Origin: Acidimicrobiales bacterium
GTDB taxonomy: Bacteria; Actinomycetota; Acidimicrobiia; Acidimicrobiales; JANYDT01
Assembly: GCA_025358985.1 (NCBI GenBank)
Contig: JANYHQ010000114.1
Location: 1-15,079 of the forward strand
Length of the DNA stretch: 15,079 bases
Reading direction: 5' to 3'
In this document: positions 1 through 7,103 of the stretch, one piece after another
How positions within the stretch are numbered: position 1 is the stretch's first letter
Layout of the letters: each line of letters starts with the position of its first letter
Position numbers and translations under genes: made by a program
Notes under the pieces: generated by a model
What the model was told of the DNA's origin: nothing
Seen by the model: only the letters and a program-made list of their open reading frames with translations
Databases searched by the model: none

Positions 1-684
1 CTCACCGCCTTCTACGACGAATGGCTGGGCAAGCTCCCTATTGCCGAATTGGGCCGAGTGTCATTGATGTTCGACATCGGCGACATCCATCAGCCCGTGT
101 ACACCCGCACCAAACGCCTCATCGATGTCACCCTGGCCATCGCCGTACTCCCGGTACTGGCCGTGATGGTGCCGGTGGTGTTGGTGGGCAATCTGGTGGC
201 CAGCCGGGGTCCATTGATGTTTCGTCAGGTGCGGGTGGGATACGGGGGCAAACCGTTCACCATGTTGAAGTTCCGCACCATGATCCCCTTCGCCGCAGCA
301 GCCGATGGGGCGGGCGACTGGACCAGCGCCAACGACCCACGGGTCACCCGCTTTGGTCACCTCATGCGCCGCGCCCACCTCGATGAACTCCCCCAGGCCA
401 TCAATGTTCTCCGGGGTGATTTGTCGATTGTTGGACCACGGCCGGAGCAGCCTCAATACGTGAAAGCGCTGTCGGAGAAGCTGCCCTTCTACGGCATGCG
501 CCATGTGGTGCGACCGGGCATCACCGGGTGGGCTCAGGTGAAGTGGTGGTACGCCTCCAATGAAATCGACACGTACCAAAAGCTGCAGTACGAGCTGTTC
601 TATCTCCGTCATCAAAGCCTGGCCCTCGACGCCAAGATCTGTGCCCGGACGGTACGCCACGTACTCCTCGGATGGGGTCGATGA
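1..684 (+). CDS. Polyprenyl-phosphate sugar-1-phosphate transferase, 5'-truncated by window edge
   Basis: C-terminal 227 residues of a bacterial sugar transferase of the WbaP/WcaJ type. This family moves a sugar-1-phosphate from a nucleotide sugar to undecaprenyl phosphate at the inner membrane face, starting exopolysaccharide or O-antigen units. The frame is open from base 1 and codes a stretch (FYDEWLGKLPIAEL) typical of the linker before the catalytic domain. The real start is therefore upstream, and the TTG at 49 is not a credible start. Visible parts: basic stretch TRTKRLIDV (35-43), a hydrophobic segment (43-65), PLMFRQVRVG (71-80), FTMLKFRTM (86-94), the catalytic LDELPQ (127-132), INVLRGDLSIVGPRP (134-148) and RPGITGWAQV (171-180). 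The complete protein is usually 450-500 residues with several N-terminal membrane segments. Family assignment is very sure; which sugar is used cannot be read. Confidence 0.95.
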   Translation, partial: LTAFYDEWLGKLPIAELGRVSLMFDIGDIHQPVYTRTKRLIDVTLAIAVLPVLAVMVPVVLVGNLVASRGPLMFRQVRVGYGGKPFTMLKFRTMIPFAAAADGAGDWTSANDPRVTRFGHLMRRAHLDELPQAINVLRGDLSIVGPRPEQPQYVKALSEKLPFYGMRHVVRPGITGWAQVKWWYASNEIDTYQKLQYELFYLRHQSLALDAKICARTVRHVLLGWGR

Positions 685-727
685 GGTTCCCTACGCAAAG
701 CGTTTACACCCGCTACGTTGAGACCTG

Positions 728-1141
728 ATGAAGCGATTGCGACGTGTGGCGGTAAGTGCGCTCACTCCCCGGGGAGCCACTGCAGTGGTAGGCGTACGAG
801 ATCTGTTGCTGGGGCGCATCGTGGACAACTCCGCCGGCCCGCAGCAGCGGAGTCGGCTGGAGGCGCAGCTCTTGGTGCTTCAGCAACGTGTAGATCGCCA
901 GGACGTGATCATCGCCGAATTGGCGCAGGTGCTCGAAGCAGTCCGGATCGACGACACTCCCGCCATGGAGTTGAAGCTGGCGCTGGCCGACCTTCGGGCC
1001 CAGTTCCTACCGGCCGAGGAGCTGCAATTGGCACTGGAGAACACCGCCGCCGAGGCTCGATCGCGCCGACGACGAGACCGGGTGTTCGAGCAACGTTTGA
1101 CTGACGTGGAAGCATCTCGGCTCGACCCACCGCAACACTGA
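728..1141 (+). CDS. Small coiled-coil protein of unknown function
   Basis: Not recognised as a named family. It has 137 residues with a basic N-terminus (MKRLRRVAVS), a short hydrophobic or amphipathic stretch (about 17-32) and then a long predicted helix with Leu/Ile/Val heptads and many Arg/Glu/Gln (about 40-75 and 80-130), ending in Arg-rich RSRRRRDRVFEQR. There is no signal peptide or clear membrane helix. It starts with ATG 43 bp after the sugar transferase stop, and its TGA lies one base before the GTG start of the next glycosyltransferase, so it is probably translated in the same operon. A scaffold or length-control role beside glycosyltransferases is possible but only inferred. The overlapping open frame at 718-1104 is Arg/Gly/Ser-rich and lacks operon spacing, so this frame is preferred. 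Confidence 0.72.
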   Translation: MKRLRRVAVSALTPRGATAVVGVRDLLLGRIVDNSAGPQQRSRLEAQLLVLQQRVDRQDVIIAELAQVLEAVRIDDTPAMELKLALADLRAQFLPAEELQLALENTAAEARSRRRRDRVFEQRLTDVEASRLDPPQH

Positions 1142-1142
1142 G

Positions 1143-2441
1143 GTGCACTGCGTTTCGGTGGTTATCAACACGTTGAATCGGTGTCACAGTCTGAGCCAGA
1201 CACTTGCTTCACTGGAGTTGCAGACGTATGCGCGCTTTGAAGTGGTGGTGGTGGAGGGTCCTTCCACCGACGACACCGCAGTTGTACTCGACCGCTACGC
1301 GGATCGCATCAAACGGGTTCACGTTGACGAGGCCAATCTGGCCATGTCGCGCAATGTGGGTATCCGGGCGGCGTCGGGTGAGCTCATTGCCTTCATCGAC
1401 GACGACGCAGTGGCCGATCCAGCGTGGTTGTCATCGCTTGCTCCCCTCTTCAGCAATCCCCATTTGGCGGCTGTGGGTGGACCGGTGATGGACGGTACCG
1501 GCGTCACCGTGCAGGCGTTGGTGAGTGCCACCAACGCATTGGGAGAAACGAAACTGCTTACCAGCACAGCTGCACTCCCCTCTTCGCCGGACAGCACGTG
1601 GATGCTGTATCCAATGGGAACAAACGTGGTGTTCCGTCGTAGCGCACTGGTGGAGATCGGGGGCTTCGATGAAACGTTCGAGTACTACCACGATGAAACT
1701 GATGTTTGTCGACGGTTGCTTGACCTTGGGTTTGAGGTGCAGATAGCGGCCAAGGGAGTAGTCCATCATGGTGCCCTGGCCGGTGAGATCAGACTCGCCT
1801 CAGGGATGTTGACCACCCGCCGCTCAATTGTGAAGAACACGGCTTACTTCGCACTGCGCCACGGGCCGGTGCGGCACTTATACACTGAAATCGTTCGCAG
1901 CCTGACGGCCATGCTTGATAGCGAGCTCCTTCTACATCGCCATTGTGAGATTGCCGGTCTGTTGGCCGACGGCGACATGGAGCGCCATGTTCGCGAAACA
2001 GACTCGGCCATGGATGCTGCGTTTGCGGCAGCCGCCAACCCACCCCGCACACATCCCCCATCGTGGTTCACCATCATCACGAACTTTCAAAAGGCCTTCA
2101 CTGCTGGTTCAACAGAGACACGCCAACACATGGTGTTGGTCAGCAGCCCTGCAGAGTCATATGTGAGCAGAACAACCGACTTGGCTGTGCGTGGGCATAC
2201 GGTGCGCGTATTGATCAAAGGCGAGATTCATCGGGTTGAACTTCGTGACAGGGTCTGGATCCACCACCTGCCGGTGTCAGGCGAAGTTTGCCGAGAGCAG
2301 TGGCGTAGTGCAGTGGCAAGCGAACTGATCAGAATCGCGTCTATCGAGCCAGTTGACGTCGTCATTGGGATCAGCGCCGGAAGCGGCCACCCGGACAACA
2401 CCCGGATGCTTAGCTTGACCCATGAGATTACCAACAAGTGA
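1143..2441 (+). CDS. Family 2 glycosyltransferase with truncated GT4-like C-terminal tail
   Basis: 432 residues. The N-terminal domain (1 to about 260) is a GT-A fold glycosyltransferase: VSVVINTLNR (4-13) is the nucleotide-binding first strand, EANLAMSRNVGIRAASGE lies at 63-80, the metal-binding acidic cluster is FIDDDAV (84-90), and HDETDVCRRL (183-192) is the usual catalytic-base and substrate motif. It should transfer a sugar from a nucleotide donor in the cytoplasm. After a helical linker (260-320), residues 328-432 look like the first half of a GT4 (GT-B) domain, with MVLVSSPAESY, a TTDLAVRGHTVRVL stretch and EPVDVVIGISAGSG. The protein then stops before any GT4 donor-binding half. GTG start is chosen because MHCVSVVINT matches the normal N-terminus of GT2s; it is one base past the previous stop, which suggests coupling. 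The last 20 bases overlap the next gene. Donor and acceptor are unknown. Confidence 0.9.
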   Translation: MHCVSVVINTLNRCHSLSQTLASLELQTYARFEVVVVEGPSTDDTAVVLDRYADRIKRVHVDEANLAMSRNVGIRAASGELIAFIDDDAVADPAWLSSLAPLFSNPHLAAVGGPVMDGTGVTVQALVSATNALGETKLLTSTAALPSSPDSTWMLYPMGTNVVFRRSALVEIGGFDETFEYYHDETDVCRRLLDLGFEVQIAAKGVVHHGALAGEIRLASGMLTTRRSIVKNTAYFALRHGPVRHLYTEIVRSLTAMLDSELLLHRHCEIAGLLADGDMERHVRETDSAMDAAFAAAANPPRTHPPSWFTIITNFQKAFTAGSTETRQHMVLVSSPAESYVSRTTDLAVRGHTVRVLIKGEIHRVELRDRVWIHHLPVSGEVCREQWRSAVASELIRIASIEPVDVVIGISAGSGHPDNTRMLSLTHEITNK

Positions 2442-3330
2442 ACTTCTGATCCTCCTTGCTGATCAACTGATCGAGCCACTCGTGGTTGTCGACGTTGGAG
2501 CCAGATGGGGAATTGGAGATCGCTGGGCGGCTCTCGGCGACGGGGTCCGCGTCTTTGGATTCGACCCTGACGTTGCAGAGTGTGACCGGCTCAACGCAGG
2601 CAAACCCCAAGGGGTCGAGTACATCCCTCTCGCCCTTGGGAGCACAGCGGGGGAGCAGTTGTTGCACGTGACCAGGGAACCAGCCTGTTCCTCGTTCTAC
2701 GCCCCCTCCAAGCGTGTCGCAGCCACCCACCCCGAGTTGTCATGTATCGAGGTCACACATACTTCCAGCGTCATGACTTCGACGCTCGAAGCGTGGTGTG
2801 CGGAGCGCCACATTGCACGCATCGATGCGATCAAACTTGATACCCAGGGATCTGAGCTTGATGTACTGCTTGGGGCACATTCACTGTTGGAAAACGTGCA
2901 GCTTCTTGAAGTGGAAGTCGAATTCAATCCCATCTATGAGGGTCAGCCGCTCTTCGGCGATGTAGATCGATTCGTCAGGGCAAATGGTTTCGCACTATGG
3001 CGACTCACAAATCAAGTCCACTACTCCTCAGCGGATCTTCCGGGAGCGTCGTTGGACGTCCAAGATGTCCGCCATTTCGACTCCGTTCCCTTCCCTTCAC
3101 CGGGTGGTAGCGGACAGCTCTATTGGGGACATGCATACTCCGTGCGAATGGAACTCACACCGATTGGACAACCGGGTCTACCGTGGGATCAAGCAGTTCG
3201 GGCGGCCTGCGCGGCACTCGCATTTGAGCTCCCCGACTTTGCACTTGTCGCTCTACATCGTGCGGCGAGCACCCAATTGCAGTGGGACGTGCTCCGTACA
3301 CTTCGTACGAAACTGGGTGTCAAGGGCTGA
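2422..3330 (+). CDS. FkbM family SAM-dependent methyltransferase
   Basis: 302 residues. Visible motifs are the SAM-binding loop VVVDVGARWG (21-30), the acidic ribose contact FGFDPD (45-50), and the FkbM signature IDAIKLDTQGSELDVLLGA (134-152), followed by EVEVEFNPIYEGQPLF (163-178). FkbM proteins are O-methyltransferases often found in polysaccharide and glycan clusters; the likely substrate is a hydroxyl on a sugar of the local polymer, though this is inferred. ATG lies inside the end of the glycosyltransferase gene (20-bp overlap), with no good Shine-Dalgarno sequence, so translation is probably coupled. The tail beyond about residue 235 is longer than the minimal FkbM domain and ends in helices of unknown purpose. 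The stop overlaps the end of the convergent protease gene by 11 bp. Confidence 0.9.
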   Translation: MRLPTSELLILLADQLIEPLVVVDVGARWGIGDRWAALGDGVRVFGFDPDVAECDRLNAGKPQGVEYIPLALGSTAGEQLLHVTREPACSSFYAPSKRVAATHPELSCIEVTHTSSVMTSTLEAWCAERHIARIDAIKLDTQGSELDVLLGAHSLLENVQLLEVEVEFNPIYEGQPLFGDVDRFVRANGFALWRLTNQVHYSSADLPGASLDVQDVRHFDSVPFPSPGGSGQLYWGHAYSVRMELTPIGQPGLPWDQAVRAACAALAFELPDFALVALHRAASTQLQWDVLRTLRTKLGVKG

Positions 3331-5287
3331 CGAAGTAACCCATCACATCACCAATGACATGAGTCGAGGTACTGGTGAAGATGCTCAATCCCGCCCCAGA
3401 CCCCAGCTTGACCACGGCCAATCCCGGAATTGTTTCTCCCAGCCTGAAATTGAGGTTGGACACATTGGGGAGGGCGGTTCCCGCTGGGTATGCGGTGAGG
3501 TAGCCGCCGCCATCGGGATCGGTCACGGTGAGGTTGATGGCCACTGCCACCACCTTCGTAGGGTCAAAGCCAGCAGGCACGGTGAGCGCCAACGTACGAG
3601 TAGTGCCTTGGCTGAATTTGCCGGCCGCGCCAATATTTGAGCGGGTATCGAGTTGTCTTTGAGGACTCACGGGTACGAATCTGGCCGAATCGGGCACGCT
3701 GGCCACGGGGACGAAATATCCCGCCAAGTCACCAATGAAATATGACACCAGATCGTCGCTGTCACGGACAAAGAAATCGCGCGTCGGCGTGAATGAGAGG
3801 TTGGCCCGGGTGTCGTTATTGACAACGTTCAGGGTGGAGGACGGGGGGAGCACTCCAAACGGAATGAAGGTGGGAGTGATGGATACAAACCCTGATCCAT
3901 TGGTACCGATGGCAGTGATGTTCACGAGGTTCGCAGTGGCGATGGCCGGCACACCAGCCGAAGTGAGGCTGGAAGAGACGCTCAGTGAATTGCCGCAGCC
4001 CAACGGAAGTCGAGGCTCGCCTGGTACCACCGTGGAAGAGCGAGTGTCGAAAAGGCGAACAGGATCGGTAGAAACGAAACCGTTGGTACCGGTGACGGAC
4101 CACCCACCGCCAAAATCACCGAGCACCTGTGCTGGACCGCCAAAGTTGTAGATGTCCACTGACTGCCCAGCGCTGACCTTCACAATCACGGAGTTGGCAA
4201 CGTCGTGGCCCGATTGATAATTAAGTACGGAGGTATTGGGACGTTGCTCGCCGCTGGGCCATACGCTGACGTACCCGTCCCCGGTGGCACCGGTAACCGT
4301 GATGTTCAGGGTCACCGCTTCGAACGGAGAGCCGGTTAAACCGGCAGGAAGGGTCACCGTTCGTACGTCACCGCTGAAGAGCGGACCCACGGAACCCACA
4401 CTCGATCGTGTGTCGAGGATGCGCAACGGCGATGCCAGTTGGGTGAACAGTGATCCAGTGGTGGTACCCGCGGCCGTAACCAAGCCACCATTTGGGCCCG
4501 CTGGCGGCGCAACCACGACGGCAGCCGTGGCTTGTTCAGCGGGGGTTTTTACCGTGGCCACAGTGTCGGGTGCCAGGCCAGCCAATGCGCGTAGGCCCGC
4601 ACGGTCACCCGCCCTGTACGTGGGTACTCCACTCACGGACGAACGCATCATCTGATTCAGATTGCCGTACGTGGTGTCGTAGTGACCAAGACCAAAGGCA
4701 TGCCCCAACTCATGAGCCACCAATTCCGGGCCATTGGTACTGCAATAGAAGTCGGGTTGGAGATACACCTCACCGCGCAGGATTTGACCGGTGCCCGTTG
4801 TGAAGGGACCTCCGCACCCAATAACCCCCGATGTTCGCGGGCCACCATTAAGTGATCCGCAGGGCGAGGTGAACGATGTCCGCACAAGCACTTCACCGAA
4901 ATCAGCGGGTCGGTCGGCGATTAACGTTTCATCAACCTGGACCGACAGCCCAGTGACAGAACTCAATGAGGCGGCAGCCGCCCGAATCCCAGGAAGATAT
5001 CGGCCAATGGTGGGGCTTTGGACGATACGAATTCGCACACTGGCCGACGCATAACTCGACGAATTACCAAGGGAGACGAATCCCAGCCCGGGCCCGCCCA
5101 GTGACCGAGCAAATGACCCCACACCCGGTGGCATGCCCACGAAGGCATCATCATCAACCTTGACAATGACCGGCACTTCGGCCGACGACGCACTGGACTC
5201 TGCCTGCACCTTGTGGACGGGCACGAAGGCGATGGCGAGTGCCACGCCCACACAGCCCGCTATCGGGAACTTCCGCGTACGCCTCAC
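3320..5287 (-). CDS. Secreted metzincin-type zinc metalloprotease with three C-terminal DTR repeats
   Basis: 655 residues with GTG start at 5287. This start gives a clean Sec signal peptide (MRRTRKFPIAGCVGVALAIA, cleavage likely after VQA, residue 29). It also makes a 4-bp GTGA overlap with the stop of the upstream gene. The open frame runs further up to 5398, but those extra codons lie inside the upstream gene and would bury the signal peptide. The catalytic domain (about 80-238) holds HELGHAFGLGH (192-202), the HExxHxxGxxH zinc motif of metzincins such as matrixins, and NQMM (211-214) as a plausible Met-turn, followed by AGDRAGLRAL. Cys143, Cys158 and Cys182 may form disulfides. A Pro/Ala/Thr linker (239-280) leads to three beta-rich modules (about 282-396, 403-527, 536-652) opening with RILDTR, RLFDTR and RQLDTR. 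It probably cleaves surface or extracellular protein; the substrate is unknown. Confidence 0.9.
   Translation of the reverse strand: MRRTRKFPIAGCVGVALAIAFVPVHKVQAESSASSAEVPVIVKVDDDAFVGMPPGVGSFARSLGGPGLGFVSLGNSSSYASASVRIRIVQSPTIGRYLPGIRAAAASLSSVTGLSVQVDETLIADRPADFGEVLVRTSFTSPCGSLNGGPRTSGVIGCGGPFTTGTGQILRGEVYLQPDFYCSTNGPELVAHELGHAFGLGHYDTTYGNLNQMMRSSVSGVPTYRAGDRAGLRALAGLAPDTVATVKTPAEQATAAVVVAPPAGPNGGLVTAAGTTTGSLFTQLASPLRILDTRSSVGSVGPLFSGDVRTVTLPAGLTGSPFEAVTLNITVTGATGDGYVSVWPSGEQRPNTSVLNYQSGHDVANSVIVKVSAGQSVDIYNFGGPAQVLGDFGGGWSVTGTNGFVSTDPVRLFDTRSSTVVPGEPRLPLGCGNSLSVSSSLTSAGVPAIATANLVNITAIGTNGSGFVSITPTFIPFGVLPPSSTLNVVNNDTRANLSFTPTRDFFVRDSDDLVSYFIGDLAGYFVPVASVPDSARFVPVSPQRQLDTRSNIGAAGKFSQGTTRTLALTVPAGFDPTKVVAVAINLTVTDPDGGGYLTAYPAGTALPNVSNLNFRLGETIPGLAVVKLGSGAGLSIFTSTSTHVIGDVMGYFVSP
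3332..4444 (-). repeat. Three DTR-type modules in the metalloprotease
   Basis: Three modules of about 115-125 residues, each about 350 bases. Each opens with P-x-R-x-x-D-T-R, continues through a strand like V-x-L-N-I-T-V-T and G-Y-x-(S/T)-x-(W/Y)-P, and closes near G-D-x-x-G-x-(W/F). Nucleotide spans are about 4444-4100, 4081-3707 and 3682-3332. The middle module is the most diverged and longest. The conserved cysteine pair seen in the neighbouring protein's modules is absent. Boundaries are by eye. Confidence 0.75.
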
Positions 5288-7044
5288 CGGGTGTCGAGGA
5301 TGCGAGCGGGCGCCACCGGCTGGAATCCGGTAGCCGAGGTGGGGAACCACCCGCTGACATCCACCAGCAGGTGGGTTTCGGCCGAGGTGGTGATACATAC
5401 CTGGCTACCTGCAGTCACGGGCGTAATCACCGCATTGGCGGTGGTGACCCCTGCCGAAAAGTTGACACTGGAGGCATTGGGTACAGCCCCGCATGGGAAC
5501 ACGGTGATGAATCCTCCAGCGGTTGAGTTGGTGGAGGTCACGTTGAGCGACACAGCCGCCACCCCCGAGGTGGGGATACCACCCGACCCCAGCGACAGGG
5601 TCACCACTCCCCCGGCCCCCAGTCGAACACCACCCCTGCTGTCGTAGCGCCGCTGCGGCACCAACGGTTGGAAACCGGTGGCAGAAACCGGAAACGATCC
5701 GGCGACATCGACGATGAGATCCGTGGTGGCCGACGTGAACAGACACACATCCCCACTGGCGCTGAGCGGAGCGATCACTAGGTTGGGGACGGTAGTGGCC
5801 GCCGAGAAGTTGACGTTTGACGAGTTCGGGACCGACCCGCACGGATACACGGTGATGTAGCCGTCGCTAGTTGCGGAGGTGGCAGTGACGTTCAGCACCA
5901 CAGCACCCGTGCCGGTGGACGGAACGCCAGCGAACCCAGCAACGTGGGTGGAAAGTGTCGATCCAGCGGCGCGTTTTCCGGCAGGCGTACCAATTCCACT
6001 GCGAGTATCAATCAATCGGGCCGGTGAGAACGCTTGGAAATCAGACGAAATGGGGAACCAACCATTGACGTCCACAATCAAATGAGTGCTAGAGGACGTG
6101 AACAAGCAGACGTTTCCACTTCCATCTACCGGAGCTATTACGGCGTTCGGAACGGTTTGTCCGGCGATGTAGTTAACGTTCGATGCATTGGGGAGCGTCC
6201 CACATGGGTACGCCGTGATGTAACCGTTGCCGTTGGGCGAGGTGACGGTGACATTCAGCGACACAGCAGCTACGCCGCTTGCAGGTACACCAGTGCGTCC
6301 GGTGACCGCCAAGGTGTAACTGGTGCCCCCAGCGACTTTGGGGCGATAGCCGTCACTGGGGACAGGGCCGGTGAGTCCGCTGTTCGGAGCCCCATCGACG
6401 TACACGACACCTGAGGGCCTTTTGATGACTGCGTACGCCGCCCAGTTGACGCTGGGGAGATCCGTTCCGCCGAGGCAGCTGAGAGGTACCGACGCCAAAT
6501 AGGTACGATTACCCGGGTCCAGTCCTGGCGTGCCGGAACACAAAAAGACATCAGTGTTGTAGTCGTATAGGCGGGCAACTACGGACGCTCCGGCTTTGTA
6601 CTCCACCAAATATCGGTCGGGTTGAAAGTCGTTGTTGATGTCGACGTACCACAACATGCCGGTGGTGAGGTTGGACCAATCGGCGCTGGTGAACGGATCG
6701 GAGTACACCGCAGTTGTCAGTGCCATCGACACTTGAGTGGTTTCAGCGTTGATGGAAGCTGAAGTGATGTCGGCGGGCGCATAGGCAACATCACCTATGG
6801 GATCGCTGATACCTGAGCTTCCGGCCGCAAAGGTGGGCGCCTCGCCAGTGGAACCGGCACCAAAGACACCAGCCCGGGCGGCCTCTTCATGGGCGGCAAC
6901 AACTTGACGTACTAATGCGTCGGGATTGGTGGGTGAGTCGGCATTGGCTCGTGCGGGTAACGCCATTGCGCCAACGAACACGGCGGCGCCAAGACTGGCC
7001 GATACGATCCAAGTAACACGTGCAGCTGAACGAATCGGTCTCAT
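5284..7044 (-). CDS. Secreted multi-repeat surface protein with unknown N-terminal domain
   Basis: 586 residues. The N-terminus has a Sec signal peptide: basic MRPIRSAARV, a hydrophobic core to about residue 30, and likely cleavage after ARA or ANA. A domain at about 80-230 has SDPIGDV (80-86), a D-x-N-x-D-x-x-x-D loop (DINNDFQPD, 135-143) that resembles a calcium-binding loop, and Cys169/Cys190. I do not recognise it by name; it recalls beta-sandwich extracellular domains. Three modules follow (about 232-330, 336-450, 456-568), each with a Cys pair: 281/313, 401/434 and 517/550. The protein ends just after the opening of a fourth module, at VAPARILDTR. It sits between two exported-protein genes on the same strand, 59 bp after the Tat protein gene, and its stop overlaps the protease start as GTGA. 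The ATG has no clear Shine-Dalgarno sequence. Role: probably cell-surface structure or binding; no catalytic motif is seen. Confidence 0.9.
   Translation of the reverse strand: MRPIRSAARVTWIVSASLGAAVFVGAMALPARANADSPTNPDALVRQVVAAHEEAARAGVFGAGSTGEAPTFAAGSSGISDPIGDVAYAPADITSASINAETTQVSMALTTAVYSDPFTSADWSNLTTGMLWYVDINNDFQPDRYLVEYKAGASVVARLYDYNTDVFLCSGTPGLDPGNRTYLASVPLSCLGGTDLPSVNWAAYAVIKRPSGVVYVDGAPNSGLTGPVPSDGYRPKVAGGTSYTLAVTGRTGVPASGVAAVSLNVTVTSPNGNGYITAYPCGTLPNASNVNYIAGQTVPNAVIAPVDGSGNVCLFTSSSTHLIVDVNGWFPISSDFQAFSPARLIDTRSGIGTPAGKRAAGSTLSTHVAGFAGVPSTGTGAVVLNVTATSATSDGYITVYPCGSVPNSSNVNFSAATTVPNLVIAPLSASGDVCLFTSATTDLIVDVAGSFPVSATGFQPLVPQRRYDSRGGVRLGAGGVVTLSLGSGGIPTSGVAAVSLNVTSTNSTAGGFITVFPCGAVPNASSVNFSAGVTTANAVITPVTAGSQVCITTSAETHLLVDVSGWFPTSATGFQPVAPARILDTR
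5287..5328 (-). repeat. Stub of a fourth DTR module at the end of the surface protein
   Basis: The last 14 residues (GFQPVAPARILDTR) match the module opener seen at residues 457-470 of the same protein. The stop codon follows at once and overlaps the GTG start of the protease gene. It is either a leftover of a longer protein or a natural C-terminal end. Confidence 0.75.
5341..6351 (-). repeat. Three cysteine-paired DTR-type modules in the surface protein
   Basis: The modules lie at about 6351-6055, 6039-5695 and 5679-5341. Common features are G-V-x-x-(S/T)-G-x-(A/G)-A-V-x-L-N-V-T, G-(Y/F)-I-T-x-(Y/F)-P-C-G-x-(V/L)-P-N, and V-C-(L/I)-(F/T)-T-S, then L-(I/L)-V-D-V-x-G-(W/S)-F. The first lacks the DTR opener, the second has RLIDTR and the third RRYDSR. 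Cysteines are 32, 33 and 33 residues apart, which suggests one disulfide per module. Confidence 0.8.
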
Positions 7045-7089
7045 AGCAACGGTGCTATCAGTTTTTACCCGCAGTTAGCTAGGCAAAAT

Positions 7090-7103
7090 GTGATGATCCT
7101 CAC
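7090..7103. promoter_or_regulatory. 14-bp near-palindrome in the gap before the surface protein gene
   Basis: The sequence gtgatgatcctcac is an inverted repeat with one mismatched pair (GTGA, GATC centre, TCAC). It sits directly past the stop codon of the Tat protein gene and about 45 bp upstream of the next ATG on the same strand. It could be an operator for a promoter in this 59-bp gap. No convincing -35/-10 pair or T-run terminator is seen nearby, so chance remains possible. Confidence 0.25.

Noticed and set aside
61..660. Long open frame on the minus strand over the sugar transferase
   Set aside because: It is the antisense of a gene with clear family motifs; its own translation is His/Gly-rich and has no recognisable domain.
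693..703. Small hairpin ACGC-AAA-GCGT after the sugar transferase
   Set aside because: The stem is only four pairs with no T-run, so it is too weak to call a terminator.
2984..3640. Plus-strand open frame crossing the end of the FkbM gene and the start of the protease region
   Set aside because: It overlaps two well-supported genes in other frames, and its translation is low in hydrophobic core and has no motif.
5288..5398. N-terminal extension of the protease to 5398
   Set aside because: It would lie inside the surface protein gene and put 37 residues before an otherwise perfect signal peptide; GTG 5287 with GTGA coupling fits better.
3320..6351. Possible CRISPR or DNA-level tandem array in the repeat-rich region
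   Set aside because: The repetition is at protein level in modules of about 115 residues with diverged codons; there are no short identical repeats with regular spacers.
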